Source: Chromobacterium violaceum ATCC 12472 (GTDB taxonomy: Bacteria; Pseudomonadota; Gammaproteobacteria; Burkholderiales; Chromobacteriaceae). Taken from it: DNA of 64,000 nt. This document shows, piece by piece, positions 26,565 through 38,906 of the stretch. The first letter of the stretch is position 1, and every line of letters starts with the position of its first letter. A program made the translations under genes and the position numbers. Where the stretch lies: the NCBI RefSeq assembly GCF_000007705.1, contig NC_005085.1, forward strand, positions 2,985,752-3,049,751, read 5' to 3'. The notes beneath the pieces were generated by a model that saw only the letters and a program-made list of their open reading frames with translations, did no database searches and was not told the DNA's origin.

Positions 26565-27124
26565 TTAGTTGGGCTTGCCAAACCAGACTTTAACATCGAC
26601 TCCGTAATCTTGAAGCTTAACAACCTGGGTATAACCGAACCCTTTGGCTTGCTGACCCGTCCAAGTTGAAAATGCCGCCTGCTCTGGCGTCAATGGGTTC
26701 GCACCAGATGTCAATTGTCGGTACGTTTCATAGTTAACGCTGCCATCTCCGTCGAGCCAAGTTCCACGTATCTGATTTACTTGCACTCCATCCTGCTTCA
26801 AACGGTTCATCAACCCGTAAAACATATCTTTGCCACCACTGAGGGTTGCGCTATTACCTCCAGCGCGAATGTCAAAGCCAAGCGTACCTTCCGAGTCAAT
26901 AACGGCGTCAAGATAGTGTACGTCACCGTAGCCTCGGTATAGGTACCGCACATCCGGTGCTCTCATTCGCTGTGGGACAAAGCTATCAGTTAGGTCAATC
27001 CTTGGCGTGTACCCACTTGCGGTTGCACTCTCGGTCGCTAGGCTTTTCCGGCCCGTTCACGCATCCGCGCCCTCATCTCCTTCATCGCCCCCGCGTCTTC
27101 GCCAATGGTCTGTCCCGATCCCCA
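26565..27124 (-). pseudogene. Rhs C-terminal toxin module, frameshifted
   Basis: Translation gives a continuous C-terminal module if one base is restored in a 4-T run (plus strand 27044-27047): the part before the shift reads GQTIGEDAGAMKEMRARMRE and the part after runs on to the stop at 26565 through TWLDGDGSVNYETYRQL, TPEQAAFSTWTGQQAKGFGY and DVKVWFGKPN. The GQTIGE start and the TPEQAA..TWTG segment are, from memory, common in C-terminal regions of Rhs polymorphic toxins; the enzymatic activity is not recognised. It is cut off from the Rhs core by the IS3 remnant at 27125. Confidence 0.65.
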
Positions 27125-27244
27125 TGGACACTAACTTAAGGTGGATAATCCCCACCAAGGAGCAGTGTTCATGACCAAGACCAGACGTACTTTCCCAGAG
27201 GCCCTCAAGCGCGAAGCAGTTGAGCAGGTACTTGCCGGCACCCG
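27125..27244 (+). mobile_element. left-end remnant of an IS3-family insertion sequence
   Basis: Starts with an IS3-like terminal sequence (TGGACACTAACTTAAGG), then an ATG at 27171 after AAGGAG opening a frame MTKTRRTFPEALKREAVEQV, the start of an IS3 OrfA (helix-turn-helix transposase). After about 24 codons it breaks off into Rhs sequence. The rest of the element is missing, so it was deleted together with the neighbouring Rhs DNA. Confidence 0.75.
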
Positions 27245-28405
27245 CCCTTCGGCGCTGACGCTGAAACGCAGATGCAGGCCGCTGGCGTCGTAGATACGGC
27301 GGGTGGTGCCGACGCCGGCGATGGTTTCGCTGATCAGCTGGTTCTGCGCGTTGTAGCGGCGGCTGGTTTGCCGTTGCTGCGCGTCGCGCGCGCCGACGCG
27401 GTTGCCGGCGGCGTCGTAGTCGTAGTGGCTGCTCTGGCCGCGGCCGTCGGTGACGTCGCTGACCCGGGCGTGGCTGTCGTAGTTGTAGCGTTGCTCCACC
27501 CCGCCGCCGGCGAGGCGGCGCAGCTGGCCGTTGTCGTAGTCGAACTGGGTGGCCTGGTTTGCGGCGTCGGTGACGGTGGTGCGCCCGCCGCCGGCGTCGT
27601 AGTCGAAGCGGGTGGTCAGCTTCTGGCCGTCGCGCACGTCGCTGACGGTCTGGATCCGGTAGTCGGACCCGACCTGGACGTAGCTGAAGTCGAGTTGGCT
27701 GCCGTCGCTCTGTTGCAGGCTGGCCACCCGGCGGCTGGCGCCGTCGTAGAGGTAGCGGGTGGTGTAGACCTGGCCGTCGGCCACGCTGTTGTCGTCGGGG
27801 GTGAGATCGGTGGTGACGCTGCTCAAACGCCCCTGGGCGTCGTAGCCGTAGCGGGTGCGGGTCAGCGTCTGGCTTTGGCCGTCTTTCAGGTACACCGTGC
27901 GCAGCTGGCTCAGCTGGCCCTGGGCGTCGTAGTCGACAAACAAGGCTTCGCCGCCGGCGCGCTTCAGGCTGACGATGCGGCCGCCGGCGTCGTAGCGCTC
28001 CTGCGCCTGGCTGGCGCCGTCGGTCTAGGTCCAGCCTTGGGCGTCGCCGCGCAAGGTGTCGTCGGCGCCGCTGTCGCTGCGTTGCGACACGTACAGCCCG
28101 CGCGCCGCGTCGTAGGCGTACAGGGTGTCGCTGCTGTCCTCGGCCAGACGGTGGACGCTGCTGCCAGCCGTGTTCAGCGCGCCGGACAGGCCCTGGCTGT
28201 TGTAGGTGCGGATCAGGCCCAGCGGCAGGCCGCCGGCCAGGAACTCGTCCTGGTGCTGCAGGATCAGGTTGCCGTTGCCGGCGTTGACGTAGACCCGCTC
28301 GCCGCCGCGGCCGAACGCCGCGGCGCCCAGCTGGCCTGATGCGCCCAGCGCCGCCAGCGAGCCGTTGCGCAAACCCAGTCCCGTACCCGCCACTACTGCA
28401 ACCAT
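27245..28405 (-). pseudogene. Rhs/YD-repeat protein, N-terminal and core remnant
   Basis: The start at 28405 encodes an Rhs-type N-terminus (GRGGERVYVNAGNGNLILQH, LIRTYNSQGLSG) and continues into YD repeats (YDAQGRLSSVTTD, YNYDSHARVSDVTDGRG, YDAAGNRVGARDAQQRQTSR). An in-frame TAG at 28025-28027 breaks it, and the reading frame resumes directly after with YDAGGRIVSLKRAGGEALF. It ends at the IS3 remnant. Intact relatives are thousands of residues long, so most of the shell is deleted. Rhs proteins wrap and deliver a C-terminal toxin; this one can no longer do so. Confidence 0.85.
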
Positions 28406-28570
28406 ACCGCTACCCCATCAAAAGTCTGTTGTGTCGAACAGCCTTATCCTGGATTTGCGGCGAAAGTTTAGCGGAAAGTGAAAATATTTTATTCGCATTC
28501 GAGCATGAAAATTGCACTTCACTGTGGAATCAAGGATTTAAAACGCCAATCAACAACCGACCATCTATAT
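28406..28570. other. AT-rich gap upstream of the Rhs remnant
   Basis: About 165 bases of low GC content holding the presumed promoter of the Rhs gene; no gene seen. Confidence 0.45.
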
Positions 28571-28604
28571 AAAAAATGGCGCGATCCTTCAGCGGATCGC
28601 GCCA
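28571..28604 (-). terminator. intrinsic terminator of leuB
   Basis: An 11-bp stem TGGCGCGATCC / GGATCGCGCCA followed on the minus strand by TTTTTT, 28 bases beyond the leuB stop. Confidence 0.9.
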
Positions 28605-28631
28605 CGCGCGTCAATCAGCGGACCAACGGCG

Positions 28632-29696
28632 TCACATCGCCGCCACCACCGCGTCGCCCATGCCGGAGCAACTGACCTTCTCGCAGCCGGCTTCGTAGAT
28701 GTCGGCGGTGCGGTAGCCCTGGGCCAGCACCTTTTTCACCGCGTCCTCCACGCGCCGGGCGGCGGCTTCCTGGCCGAAGCTGTAGCGCAGCATCATCGCG
28801 GCGGACAGGATGGTGGCCAGCGGGTTGGCCAGGTTCTGGCCGGCGATGTCCGGCGCCGAGCCGTGGCTGGGCTCGTACAGGCCCTTGTTGTTCTGATCCA
28901 GCGAGGCGGACGGCAGCATGCCGATGGAGCCGGTCAGCATCGAGGCCTCGTCGGACAGGATGTCGCCGAAGATGTTGCCGGTGACCATCACGTCGAACTG
29001 CTTCGGGTTGCGCACCAGCTGCATCGCGGCGTTGTCGACGTACATGTGGCTGAGCTCCACTTGCGGATACTCCTTGGCCACCTCGATCATGATTTCCTTC
29101 CAGAATTCGGTGGTTTCCAGCACATTGGCCTTGTCCACCGAGCACAGCTTGCGGTTGCGCTTCATGGCGATGCCGAAGGCCACGTGGGCGATGCGGCGCA
29201 CTTCGCTCTCGCTGTAGCGCATGGTGTTGTAGGCCTCGCGCTCGCCCAGCTCGTTGACGGCGATGCCGCGCGGCTGGCCGAAGTAGATGTCGCCGGTCAG
29301 CTCGCGGACGATCATGATGTCCAGCCCGGCCACCACTTCCGGCTTCAGCGTCGAGGCGTTGGCCAGCTCCGGATACAGGATGGCCGGCCGCAGGTTGGCG
29401 AACAGGTTGAGGTCCTTGCGGATCGCCAGCAGGCCGCGCTCCGGGCGCAGCGGACGGTCCAGCTTGTCGTAGGCGGGGCCGCCCACCGCGCCCAGCAGCA
29501 CGGCGTCGGCTTCGCGCGCCAGTTTCTGCGTGGCCTCGGGATACGGCACGCCGTACTGGTCGTAAGCGGCGCCGCCCAGCGGCGCATGCTCGGTTTCGAT
29601 CTTCAGACCGTCGCGACGCAGCACCTCCAGCACGCGTTCGGCCTGGGCGATGATTTCGGGGCCGATGCCGTCTCCCGGCAGAATGGCGATCTTCAT
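28632..29696 (-). CDS. leuB: 3-isopropylmalate dehydrogenase
   Basis: A 354-residue Leu[19 protein letters not shown] at the start, [12 protein letters not shown], the substrate arginines in [13 protein letters not shown], and the metal/NAD region [18 protein letters not shown]. It oxidises and decarboxylates 3-isopropylmalate in leucine synthesis. AAGGAAG precedes the ATG at 29696. Its last 27 codons are duplicated at 25483. Confidence 0.97.
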   Translation of the reverse strand: MKIAILPGDGIGPEIIAQAERVLEVLRRDGLKIETEHAPLGGAAYDQYGVPYPEATQKLAREADAVLLGAVGGPAYDKLDRPLRPERGLLAIRKDLNLFANLRPAILYPELANASTLKPEVVAGLDIMIVRELTGDIYFGQPRGIAVNELGEREAYNTMRYSESEVRRIAHVAFGIAMKRNRKLCSVDKANVLETTEFWKEIMIEVAKEYPQVELSHMYVDNAAMQLVRNPKQFDVMVTGNIFGDILSDEASMLTGSIGMLPSASLDQNNKGLYEPSHGSAPDIAGQNLANPLATILSAAMMLRYSFGQEAAARRVEDAVKKVLAQGYRTADIYEAGCEKVSCSGMGDAVVAAM

Positions 29697-29706
29697 GGTT
29701 TCTTCC

Positions 29707-30006
29707 TTATTTCCGTTTCTCTTCATCGCGCCGGGTCAAGCGATCCACCAGCGCCTTTTCGCAACATTTGAACACGATGTAGGCCGCCATCGCGGCATAG
29801 CCGGACAACAGCAGCTCTCCCAACTGGCGCAGCGCGCCGTCCATCGCCGCCTGCCAGCCGGCGTCCAGCCACAATCTCAAATTCAACTGCAACAGCAGCG
29901 CCAGATTGACGGTGCCCGCGCCGAACAACAAAAAACTCAGGCCAAGCAGCAGAAAGGCCGCCAGCGGGCGGCGATATAGCCAGGCCATCCAGCCGCGGCC
30001 GCTCAT
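29707..30006 (-). CDS. small integral membrane protein
   Basis: A 99-residue protein with two likely membrane helices ([18 protein letters not shown] and a second around [18 protein letters not shown]) and a charged C-terminus ([12 protein letters not shown]). No family recognised. The ATG at 30006 was chosen because upstream residues are Arg-rich shadow sequence. It lies ten bases before leuB and is probably cotranscribed with it. Confidence 0.65.
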   Translation of the reverse strand: MSGRGWMAWLYRRPLAAFLLLGLSFLLFGAGTVNLALLLQLNLRLWLDAGWQAAMDGALRQLGELLLSGYAAMAAYIVFKCCEKALVDRLTRRDEEKRK

Positions 30007-30025
30007 GGCGATCCCCCCTCCGTTT

Positions 30026-30607
30026 TCATTCCTGCGTCGCCTTGTCCAGCGGGACCATGCCGCTTTTCTCGACGATGCCGGTCGGCAGGCCATCCAGGCT
30101 CACGCCGTTCCGGCTGCGCCAGTAGTAGCGAATGCCCGGCTCTCCCTTGGCGCGGGCCCAGTCGTTCAACTGCTCCCGCTCGCCCTGGTATTGATAGTAA
30201 GGCACCGCCATGCCGCAGGAAGCCTGCACCAGCTCCACGTCCAGCAAGAATATCTGGCGCGCGCCCGGCAAGGGATGGAACAGGCCATAACAGCCGTCCC
30301 AGTCGGCATCGCCTTGATGAACCGCCCTCGCCTGGCCATAAAGACGCAGGATCAGCGGCTTGCCCTCAAAGGCGCAGAACATCAAGGTCATGCGGGAGCT
30401 GCGCTTGATGTGGCTGGCCGTCTCATTGCCGCTGCCGGTCACATTCAGCCAAGCCACCCGGTTCGGCCCCAGCACCCGCAGCGAGTCCATGCCCTTGGGC
30501 GACAAGTTGACATGGCCATCCGGCATGGCGGTGGCAACGAAGAACAGCTTTTGCCCGGCGATGAACGCGCGGTGCGAGTCCTGCAGCTCCTGATAGCGCT
30601 GCCCCAT
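30026..30607 (-). CDS. pyridoxamine 5'-phosphate oxidase-like flavoprotein
   Basis: A 193-residue split-barrel protein of the PNPOx-like superfamily (AFIAGQKLFFVATAMPDGHV, LSPKGMDSLRVLGPNRVAWL, HIKRSSRMTLMFCAFEGKPL). Members bind FMN, F420 or heme and reduce small substrates; the cofactor here cannot be decided. The start at 30607 matches the family start. It sits in the leuD-leuB gap with no pathway link to leucine. Confidence 0.82.
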   Translation of the reverse strand: MGQRYQELQDSHRAFIAGQKLFFVATAMPDGHVNLSPKGMDSLRVLGPNRVAWLNVTGSGNETASHIKRSSRMTLMFCAFEGKPLILRLYGQARAVHQGDADWDGCYGLFHPLPGARQIFLLDVELVQASCGMAVPYYQYQGEREQLNDWARAKGEPGIRYYWRSRNGVSLDGLPTGIVEKSGMVPLDKATQE

Positions 30608-30731
30608 GTCGCGCCTCCCTCGGCAATGGATGCCGGCGATTCGCCGCATCCGAAAATCCTTTTTCGACCAGGCCAGGCTGCCGGGTCTTGCACCGACGCG
30701 TCCGGAAGCTGGACGGCATGGCCTGCCAGCC

Positions 30732-31127
30732 TTACGCGAAATGCTCGGCCTCCTCCGGCACCACCACCCACCCATGCTTCCTGTCCTCGTAAACCGACAC
30801 GCTCGGCGGCGGAAAGCCCGGGTCGGCGAATGCGCCCACCGGTATCGCCACAAACGCCTCCATTCCTTCCGGTTCGTAATACACGGTGGCGCCGCAAGCC
30901 GGGCAGAAATGGAAGGTGACGCGTGAACCCTCATCACCCACGCGGACGTAGGCGGTGGAATGGCCGGCGATGGCGACGTCCTTGCGGTAAAAACGGGCCT
31001 GCTGGCCAAAGACGCTGCCGGTGCGGCGCTGACAAGCCAGACAATGGCAGATGGAGACGCGCACCGGCTCGCCTTCGACCTGGGCGGTGAGCTGGCCGCA
31101 GCTGCATGCGGCAAGGCGCTTGGGCAT
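30732..31127 (-). CDS. GFA/CENP-V zinc-binding family protein
   Basis: A 131-residue protein with the cysteine pattern of the glutathione-dependent formaldehyde-activating family: ACSCGQL (C8, C10), HCLACQRRTGS (C29, C32) and FCPACGATVYY (about C95, C98). These hold two zinc ions. Most members have no proven function beyond thiol-adduct chemistry. Stand-alone between leuD and the PNPOx-like gene. Confidence 0.88.
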   Translation of the reverse strand: MPKRLAACSCGQLTAQVEGEPVRVSICHCLACQRRTGSVFGQQARFYRKDVAIAGHSTAYVRVGDEGSRVTFHFCPACGATVYYEPEGMEAFVAIPVGAFADPGFPPPSVSVYEDRKHGWVVVPEEAEHFA

Positions 31128-31259
31128 GGAGTCGTCTCTTCCTGTAGTTAATGCTGGGTTGAACCGGCGCCTTCGCCGGCAGCCCCGCGCCGCGCGGATG
31201 TTTTATCCGTGCTGATGACGCGGACAGGCTACCGGGCAGCGGTACGCCATGGCATCGCC

Positions 31260-31898
31260 TCAGGCGAACAGCCAGGGCTGCTCGACTCGGCGCCTGGCTT
31301 CGAAAGCCTTGATCTCGTCGGCATGCTGCAGGGTCAGGCCGATTTCGTCCAGGCCGCCCAGCAGGCAGTGCTTGCGGTGTTCGGTGATGTCAAACAGGAA
31401 GGCCTGTCCGGACGGCGTGAACACCGTTTGCGCCGCCAGGTCCACTTTCAGGCTGTAGCCCGGCGCCGCCTCGCACTCCTGGAACAGCTGGTCGACGATG
31501 TCCGCCGCCAGCACGATGGGCAGCAGGCCGTTCTTGTAGCAGTTGTTGAAGAAGATGTCGGCGAAGCTGGGCGCGATCACCACGCGGAAACCCTGGTCGT
31601 CCAGCGCCCACGGCGCGTGCTCGCGGCTGGAGCCGCAGCCGAAGTTCTCGCGCGCCAGCAGCACTTGCGCGCCCTGGTAGCGCGGCTGGTTCAGCACGAA
31701 GTCCGGATTCAGCGGACGCTTGGCGTTGTCCATGCCCGGCTCGCCATGATCCAGGTAACGCCATTCGTCGAACAGGTTAGGCCCGAAGCCGGACCGCTTG
31801 ATCGACTTCAGGAACTGCTTGGGAATGATGGCGTCGGTATCGACATTGGCCCTGTCCAGCGGACAGACCAGGCCCTGCAAAGTGGTGAATGCTTTCAT
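31260..31898 (-). CDS. leuD: 3-isopropylmalate dehydratase small subunit
   Basis: A 212-residue Leu[21 protein letters not shown] at the start, [16 protein letters not shown] (the substrate-binding SSREH) and [11 protein letters not shown]. Together with LeuC it isomerises 2- to 3-isopropylmalate. It lies in the same direction as leuC with an entericidin-like gene between. Confidence 0.97.
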   Translation of the reverse strand: MKAFTTLQGLVCPLDRANVDTDAIIPKQFLKSIKRSGFGPNLFDEWRYLDHGEPGMDNAKRPLNPDFVLNQPRYQGAQVLLARENFGCGSSREHAPWALDDQGFRVVIAPSFADIFFNNCYKNGLLPIVLAADIVDQLFQECEAAPGYSLKVDLAAQTVFTPSGQAFLFDITEHRKHCLLGGLDEIGLTLQHADEIKAFEARRRVEQPWLFA

Positions 31899-31929
31899 AA
31901 TGCGCTCCCTGTTCAGGATGGCGCGGGGA

Positions 31930-32115
31930 TCACTCGGCGGTGCGCTTGATCGCTTCGCCGCTCTTCTCCACCGCGTTGCCGACCGCCTGTCCCGCCTTCT
32001 GCAAACCGTGGCCCACCGCCTGCCCGCCTTCCTTGGCGTCGGCCTTGATGCCTTGCACGGTGTTGCAGCCAGCCAGCAGCAGGGCCAGGCTCAGACAAAC
32101 CATCGTTTTTTTCAT
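31930..32115 (-). CDS. entericidin-like small lipoprotein
   Basis: A 61-residue protein with a lipoprotein signal (LALLLAGC, Cys 17 lipidated) and a helical repeat-like tail ([20 protein letters not shown]), the pattern of EcnA/EcnB. Such lipoproteins act in stress-linked lysis antidote/toxin pairs in enterics; the role here is unproven. In many betaproteobacteria a gene of this kind lies between leuC and leuD, so the placement is ordinary. Confidence 0.82.
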   Translation of the reverse strand: MKKTMVCLSLALLLAGCNTVQGIKADAKEGGQAVGHGLQKAGQAVGNAVEKSGEAIKRTAE

Positions 32116-32244
32116 GATATTTCCGCTCCTTTGGGGACAGCCGGGCTGTCAGACAAGATAAGCAGGCATTCTAGCGAAATCGCCGGGCAACCTTCCATGC
32201 CTGTCTGACACGCGCCGCAGTTTTTTGCTCCCCGCCGACGCAGC

Positions 32245-33660
32245 CTAGCCCGCCGCCAAGCGGCGCACATCGACAAAGCGGCCCGCCACCGCGGCGGCGG
32301 CGGCCATCGCAGGACTGACCAGGTGGGTGCGTCCGCCCTGGCCCTGCCGGCCTTCGAAATTTCGGTTGGAAGTCGAGGCGCAGCGCTCGCCGGGCAACAG
32401 CCTGTCGGCGTTCATCGCCAAACACATCGAACACCCCGGCTCGCGCCACTCGAAACCGGCGGCGACGAAGATCTTGTCCAGCCCTTCGGCCTCGGCCTGC
32501 GCTTTGACCAGACCGGAGCCCGGCACCACCAGCACCTGCTTGACGTTGCCGGCCTTGCTGCGGCCCTTGGCCACCGCGGCGGCCTCGCGCAGATCCTCGA
32601 TGCGGCTGTTGGTACAGGAGCCGATGAACACCACGTCCACCGGGATCTGCTCTATCGGCGTATCCGCTTCCAGGCCCATGTAGGCCAGCGCGCGCTCGAT
32701 GCCGGCCTTCTTGACCGGATCGCTTTCATTGGCCGGGTTCGGCACCTTGCCGCCCACCTCCGCCACCATTTCCGGCGACGTGCCCCAGGTGACCTGCGGC
32801 TGGATGTCGGCGGCATCCAGCGCCACCACTTGGTCGAAATGCGCGCCGTCATCGGAATGCAGGGTATTCCAGTAGGCAACCGCCTGGTTCCACTGCTCGC
32901 CCTTGGGCGCGAACGGCCGTCCTTTGACATATTCGATGGTCTTGTCGTCCACCGCCACCATGCCGGAACGGGCGCCGCCTTCGATCGCCATATTGCACAA
33001 GGTCATCCGGCCTTCCATGGAAAGCCCGCGGATCGCCTCGCCGCCAAACTCGATCGCGTAGCCGGTGCCGCCGGCGGTGCCGATCTTGCCGATGATGGCC
33101 AGCGCCACGTCCTTGGCGGTGATGCCGGCGCCCAGCCGGCCGTCCACCCGCACCAGCATGTTCTTCGACTTCTTGGCCACCAGGCACTGAGTGGCCATCA
33201 CGTGCTCCACCTCAGAGGTGCCGATGCCATGCGCCAGCGCGCCGAAAGCGCCGTGAGTGGAGGTGTGGCTGTCGCCGCACACCACGGTCATGCCCGGCAG
33301 CGTGGCGCCCTGCTCCGGACCCATCACGTGGACGATGCCCTGCCCCTTGTCCTTGAACGGGAAATAAGCCAGCGCGCCGAAGGCCTTGATGTTGGCGTCC
33401 AGCGTTTCCACCTGCTGGCGCGAGATCGGGTCCTGGATGCCCTGGTCCCAGTGGTCGGTAGGCGTATTGTGGTCGGCGGTGGATACCACCGAATCCACGC
33501 GCCACAGCCTGCGGCCGGCCAGCTTCAGGCCCTCGAAGGCCTGCGGGCTGGTCACTTCGTGCACCAGGTGGCGATCGATGTACAGCAGCGCGGTGCCGTC
33601 GGCCTCCTCGCGCACCACGTGGCTGTTCCAGAGTTTGTCGTACAAGGTTTGCGCGGTCAT
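32245..33660 (-). CDS. leuC: 3-isopropylmalate dehydratase large subunit
   Basis: A 471-residue LeuC of the aconitase family. Cluster cysteines are visible in [14 protein letters not shown] and [13 protein letters not shown]; substrate and cluster-shell segments [18 protein letters not shown] and [14 protein letters not shown] are intact. It holds the 4Fe-4S cluster that isomerises isopropylmalate. First gene of the leu group, divergent from the regulator at 33762. Confidence 0.97.
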   Translation of the reverse strand: MTAQTLYDKLWNSHVVREEADGTALLYIDRHLVHEVTSPQAFEGLKLAGRRLWRVDSVVSTADHNTPTDHWDQGIQDPISRQQVETLDANIKAFGALAYFPFKDKGQGIVHVMGPEQGATLPGMTVVCGDSHTSTHGAFGALAHGIGTSEVEHVMATQCLVAKKSKNMLVRVDGRLGAGITAKDVALAIIGKIGTAGGTGYAIEFGGEAIRGLSMEGRMTLCNMAIEGGARSGMVAVDDKTIEYVKGRPFAPKGEQWNQAVAYWNTLHSDDGAHFDQVVALDAADIQPQVTWGTSPEMVAEVGGKVPNPANESDPVKKAGIERALAYMGLEADTPIEQIPVDVVFIGSCTNSRIEDLREAAAVAKGRSKAGNVKQVLVVPGSGLVKAQAEAEGLDKIFVAAGFEWREPGCSMCLAMNADRLLPGERCASTSNRNFEGRQGQGGRTHLVSPAMAAAAAVAGRFVDVRRLAAG

Positions 33661-33728
33661 GTTGCGGTTCCTCGGGTCGTCGTTGACTGCATATTCGAAC
33701 AGCTTTGATCCTGTTACAAGATAAGCAG

Positions 33729-33742
33729 TTATACTGGTATAA
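33729..33742. promoter_or_regulatory. palindrome in the leuC / regulator divergent region
   Basis: TTATAC-TG-GTATAA, a perfect 6-bp inverted repeat 20 bases before the start of the HTH gene, within the 101-base divergent space. It could be the regulator's own operator or simply overlapping -10 elements of the two promoters. Confidence 0.4.
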
Positions 33743-33761
33743 AAACCAACAGGATAAGCCT

Positions 33762-34535
33762 ATGGATGCCGTTTCGACCCCGCTGGGCGCCTTCCTGCGC
33801 GCCCACCGCGAAAAGCTGACGCCGCAGCAGGCCGGCCTGCCCGCCGGACTGCGCCGCCGCGCCAAGGGACTGCGCCGGGAGGAAGTGGCGCAGTTGGCCG
33901 GCATCAGCGCCACCTGGCTGACCTGGCTGGAACAGGGCCGCAGCGAATCGGTGTCGGCGCAGACGCTGAGCCGCCTCGCGGCGGCATTGCAGCTATCCGG
34001 CGCGGAAACCGACTACCTGTTCGATCTGGCTGGCTTGAAGAATCCGCAGGAAAAGCGCGCGGACGCCAATCCGCAGGCGCGGGAGATATTGGAAGAGATG
34101 TTGCCGCGCATCGACATGCCGGCCTATGTGCTGGACCGGCTCTGGCGCGCGGTGGCCTGGAACCGGGCGGCCGAAGAACTGTTCTGCGACTGGCTGGGCC
34201 GGCCGGACGCCAGCCGAGATCAGCTGGACTTCATTTTCCTGATGCCGGAATCCCGCGGCTTCATCGACAACTGGCCGGAACGCGCCCGCCGCGTGGTCGC
34301 CGAATTGCGGGCCGACCTGGGCCAGCAGCTGGACGACGCCGAAACCGCCGGCATGCTGGAGCGGCTGCGCCGCGAAAGCCCGGATTTCGATCGCCTGTGG
34401 CAGCAGCAAGACGTGCTGGAGCGCGAAGGCGGCGAACGCGGCTTCCACCATCCGCTGCTCGGCCGCCTGCAGAAGCGGCAGATCACGCTGCGGCCGGCCA
34501 GCGCGCCGGAATTCAAGCTGGTGATGCTGCTCTGA
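33762..34535 (+). CDS. XRE-type regulator with MmyB-like ligand domain
   Basis: A 257-residue protein with an N-terminal helix-turn-helix (RREEVAQLAGISATWLTWLE, about residues 45-64) and a C-terminal PAS-like domain (DRLWRAVAWNRAAEELFCDW, PERARRVVAELRADLG) typical of the MmyB family, which binds fatty-acid-like ligands in studied members. AGGA precedes the ATG. It is divergent from leuC and its last 23 bases overlap the end of the convergent transporter gene, whose expression it may control (inference). Confidence 0.86.
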   Translation: MDAVSTPLGAFLRAHREKLTPQQAGLPAGLRRRAKGLRREEVAQLAGISATWLTWLEQGRSESVSAQTLSRLAAALQLSGAETDYLFDLAGLKNPQEKRADANPQAREILEEMLPRIDMPAYVLDRLWRAVAWNRAAEELFCDWLGRPDASRDQLDFIFLMPESRGFIDNWPERARRVVAELRADLGQQLDDAETAGMLERLRRESPDFDRLWQQQDVLEREGGERGFHHPLLGRLQKRQITLRPASAPEFKLVMLL

Positions 34536-35679
34536 GCCTGCCCGCAGGCTTCAGCCAGCGCAGGCAGACCAGCACGCCGATCAGCGCCGCCGCCGCCGAC
34601 ATCGCGAAAGTCGGCAGCACACCTCCATGCGGCCACACCAGCCCGCCGATCAACCCGCCGCCGCTGCCGCCGACGCCGAAGGACGCCACGATGTACAAGC
34701 CCTGCGCGCGGCCGTGGTGCTGCTCGGCGAACATGCGGTTGATCAGGCCGATGGCCGACGCGTGGTGCAAGGCATAAGTGAGCGCGTGCAGGGCCTGGGC
34801 GAAGGCCGCCACCGCCGGCGAGGCCAGGCAGGCGGCAATCAGGCCGAAGCGCAGCACCGCCGCCAGCAGGGAGGCCAGCATCAGCGCCTCCAACCCGAAG
34901 CGGCGCATGATGCGCGGCATCAGCATGAAGACGCCCACCTCGAACACCACCCCCAGCGCCCATAGCACGCCGACCGCCGCCTTGTCGTAGCCGAAAGCCT
35001 TCAGGCCCAGCGAATAGAAGGTGTAATACGGACCATGCGCGAAGGCCTGCAGGAAACAACAGGCGAACAGCGCCATCACCGCCGGCTTCTTCAGCGTGTC
35101 CCAGATCGGCCCGGCCGGCTTGGGCTTGCCCTGCGGCACCACCTCCGGCACCTTGAACGCGGCCAGCGCCACGCCGGCCAACAGCGCCGAAACGATCCAC
35201 GGCGTCGCCGCGATGCCCAGCCAGTCCAGCAGATAGCCGCCCGTCATCGCCAGGCAGACGAAGCCTATCGATCCCCATACCCGCACCCGGCTGTAGCGGC
35301 CGGGATTGTCGCGCGTCAGGTAGGCGGTGCTGGCCTCCACCAAGGGCAAGGCGGCGGCCCAGAAGAAATGCGACACCGCCAGGCTGACGAAGATCCACCA
35401 GAAGCCATTGTGCAGTCCTACCAGGCAGAAGCTGGCGGCGGACAGGATGGAGGTGGTGACGATGATGTTGCGGCGCCGGCCACTGCGGTCGGCCAGCCAG
35501 CCCCAGAAACCCGGCGCGACGATGCGCGCCAGCGTGGACAGCGCCATCAGCACCGAGATCTGCCAGGCGCTGAACGACAGCGACTGCAGGTACAGGCCCC
35601 AGAACGGGCTGAACATGCCCTGGAAGGTGAAATAGGTGAAGTAGAACGAAGCGAACGGCAACAGCGACTGCATGCTCAT
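34513..35679 (-). CDS. MFS transporter (HcaT/MFS_1-like)
   Basis: A 388-residue protein with about twelve hydrophobic segments. The loop 2-3 motif GWLADRSGRRRNIIV is the conserved MFS signature, and the start MSMQSLLPFASFYFTYFTF resembles the 3-phenylpropionate/HcaT subgroup. The substrate is unknown. Starts at 35679 or 35673 are equivalent. Overlaps the 3' end of the HTH gene. Confidence 0.83.
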   Translation of the reverse strand: MSMQSLLPFASFYFTYFTFQGMFSPFWGLYLQSLSFSAWQISVLMALSTLARIVAPGFWGWLADRSGRRRNIIVTTSILSAASFCLVGLHNGFWWIFVSLAVSHFFWAAALPLVEASTAYLTRDNPGRYSRVRVWGSIGFVCLAMTGGYLLDWLGIAATPWIVSALLAGVALAAFKVPEVVPQGKPKPAGPIWDTLKKPAVMALFACCFLQAFAHGPYYTFYSLGLKAFGYDKAAVGVLWALGVVFEVGVFMLMPRIMRRFGLEALMLASLLAAVLRFGLIAACLASPAVAAFAQALHALTYALHHASAIGLINRMFAEQHHGRAQGLYIVASFGVGGSGGGLIGGLVWPHGGVLPTFAMSAAAALIGVLVCLRWLKPAGRLRAASPA

Positions 35680-35745
35680 CTTTCTGATGGTTTGACGCCT
35701 GGCGCTGCCCGGTGCCAGAACCGGACCGGCGCCGCCCGGCAACGG

Positions 35746-38836
<3,091 letters not shown>

Positions 38837-38906
38837 CAACCCTATTCGAACGCCCCGGAGCGGCATGATCCGCTCCCGACGAGGGCCGCAACAAAAGGAG
38901 AAAGAC

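Noticed and set aside
27272-28339. A 355-codon plus-strand frame over the Rhs remnant
   Set aside because: Val/Ala/Gly/Asp repeats reflect the reverse strand of YD repeats; no real protein.
28863-29771. A 302-codon plus-strand frame over leuB
   Set aside because: Antisense shadow of leuB with no binding site or domain.
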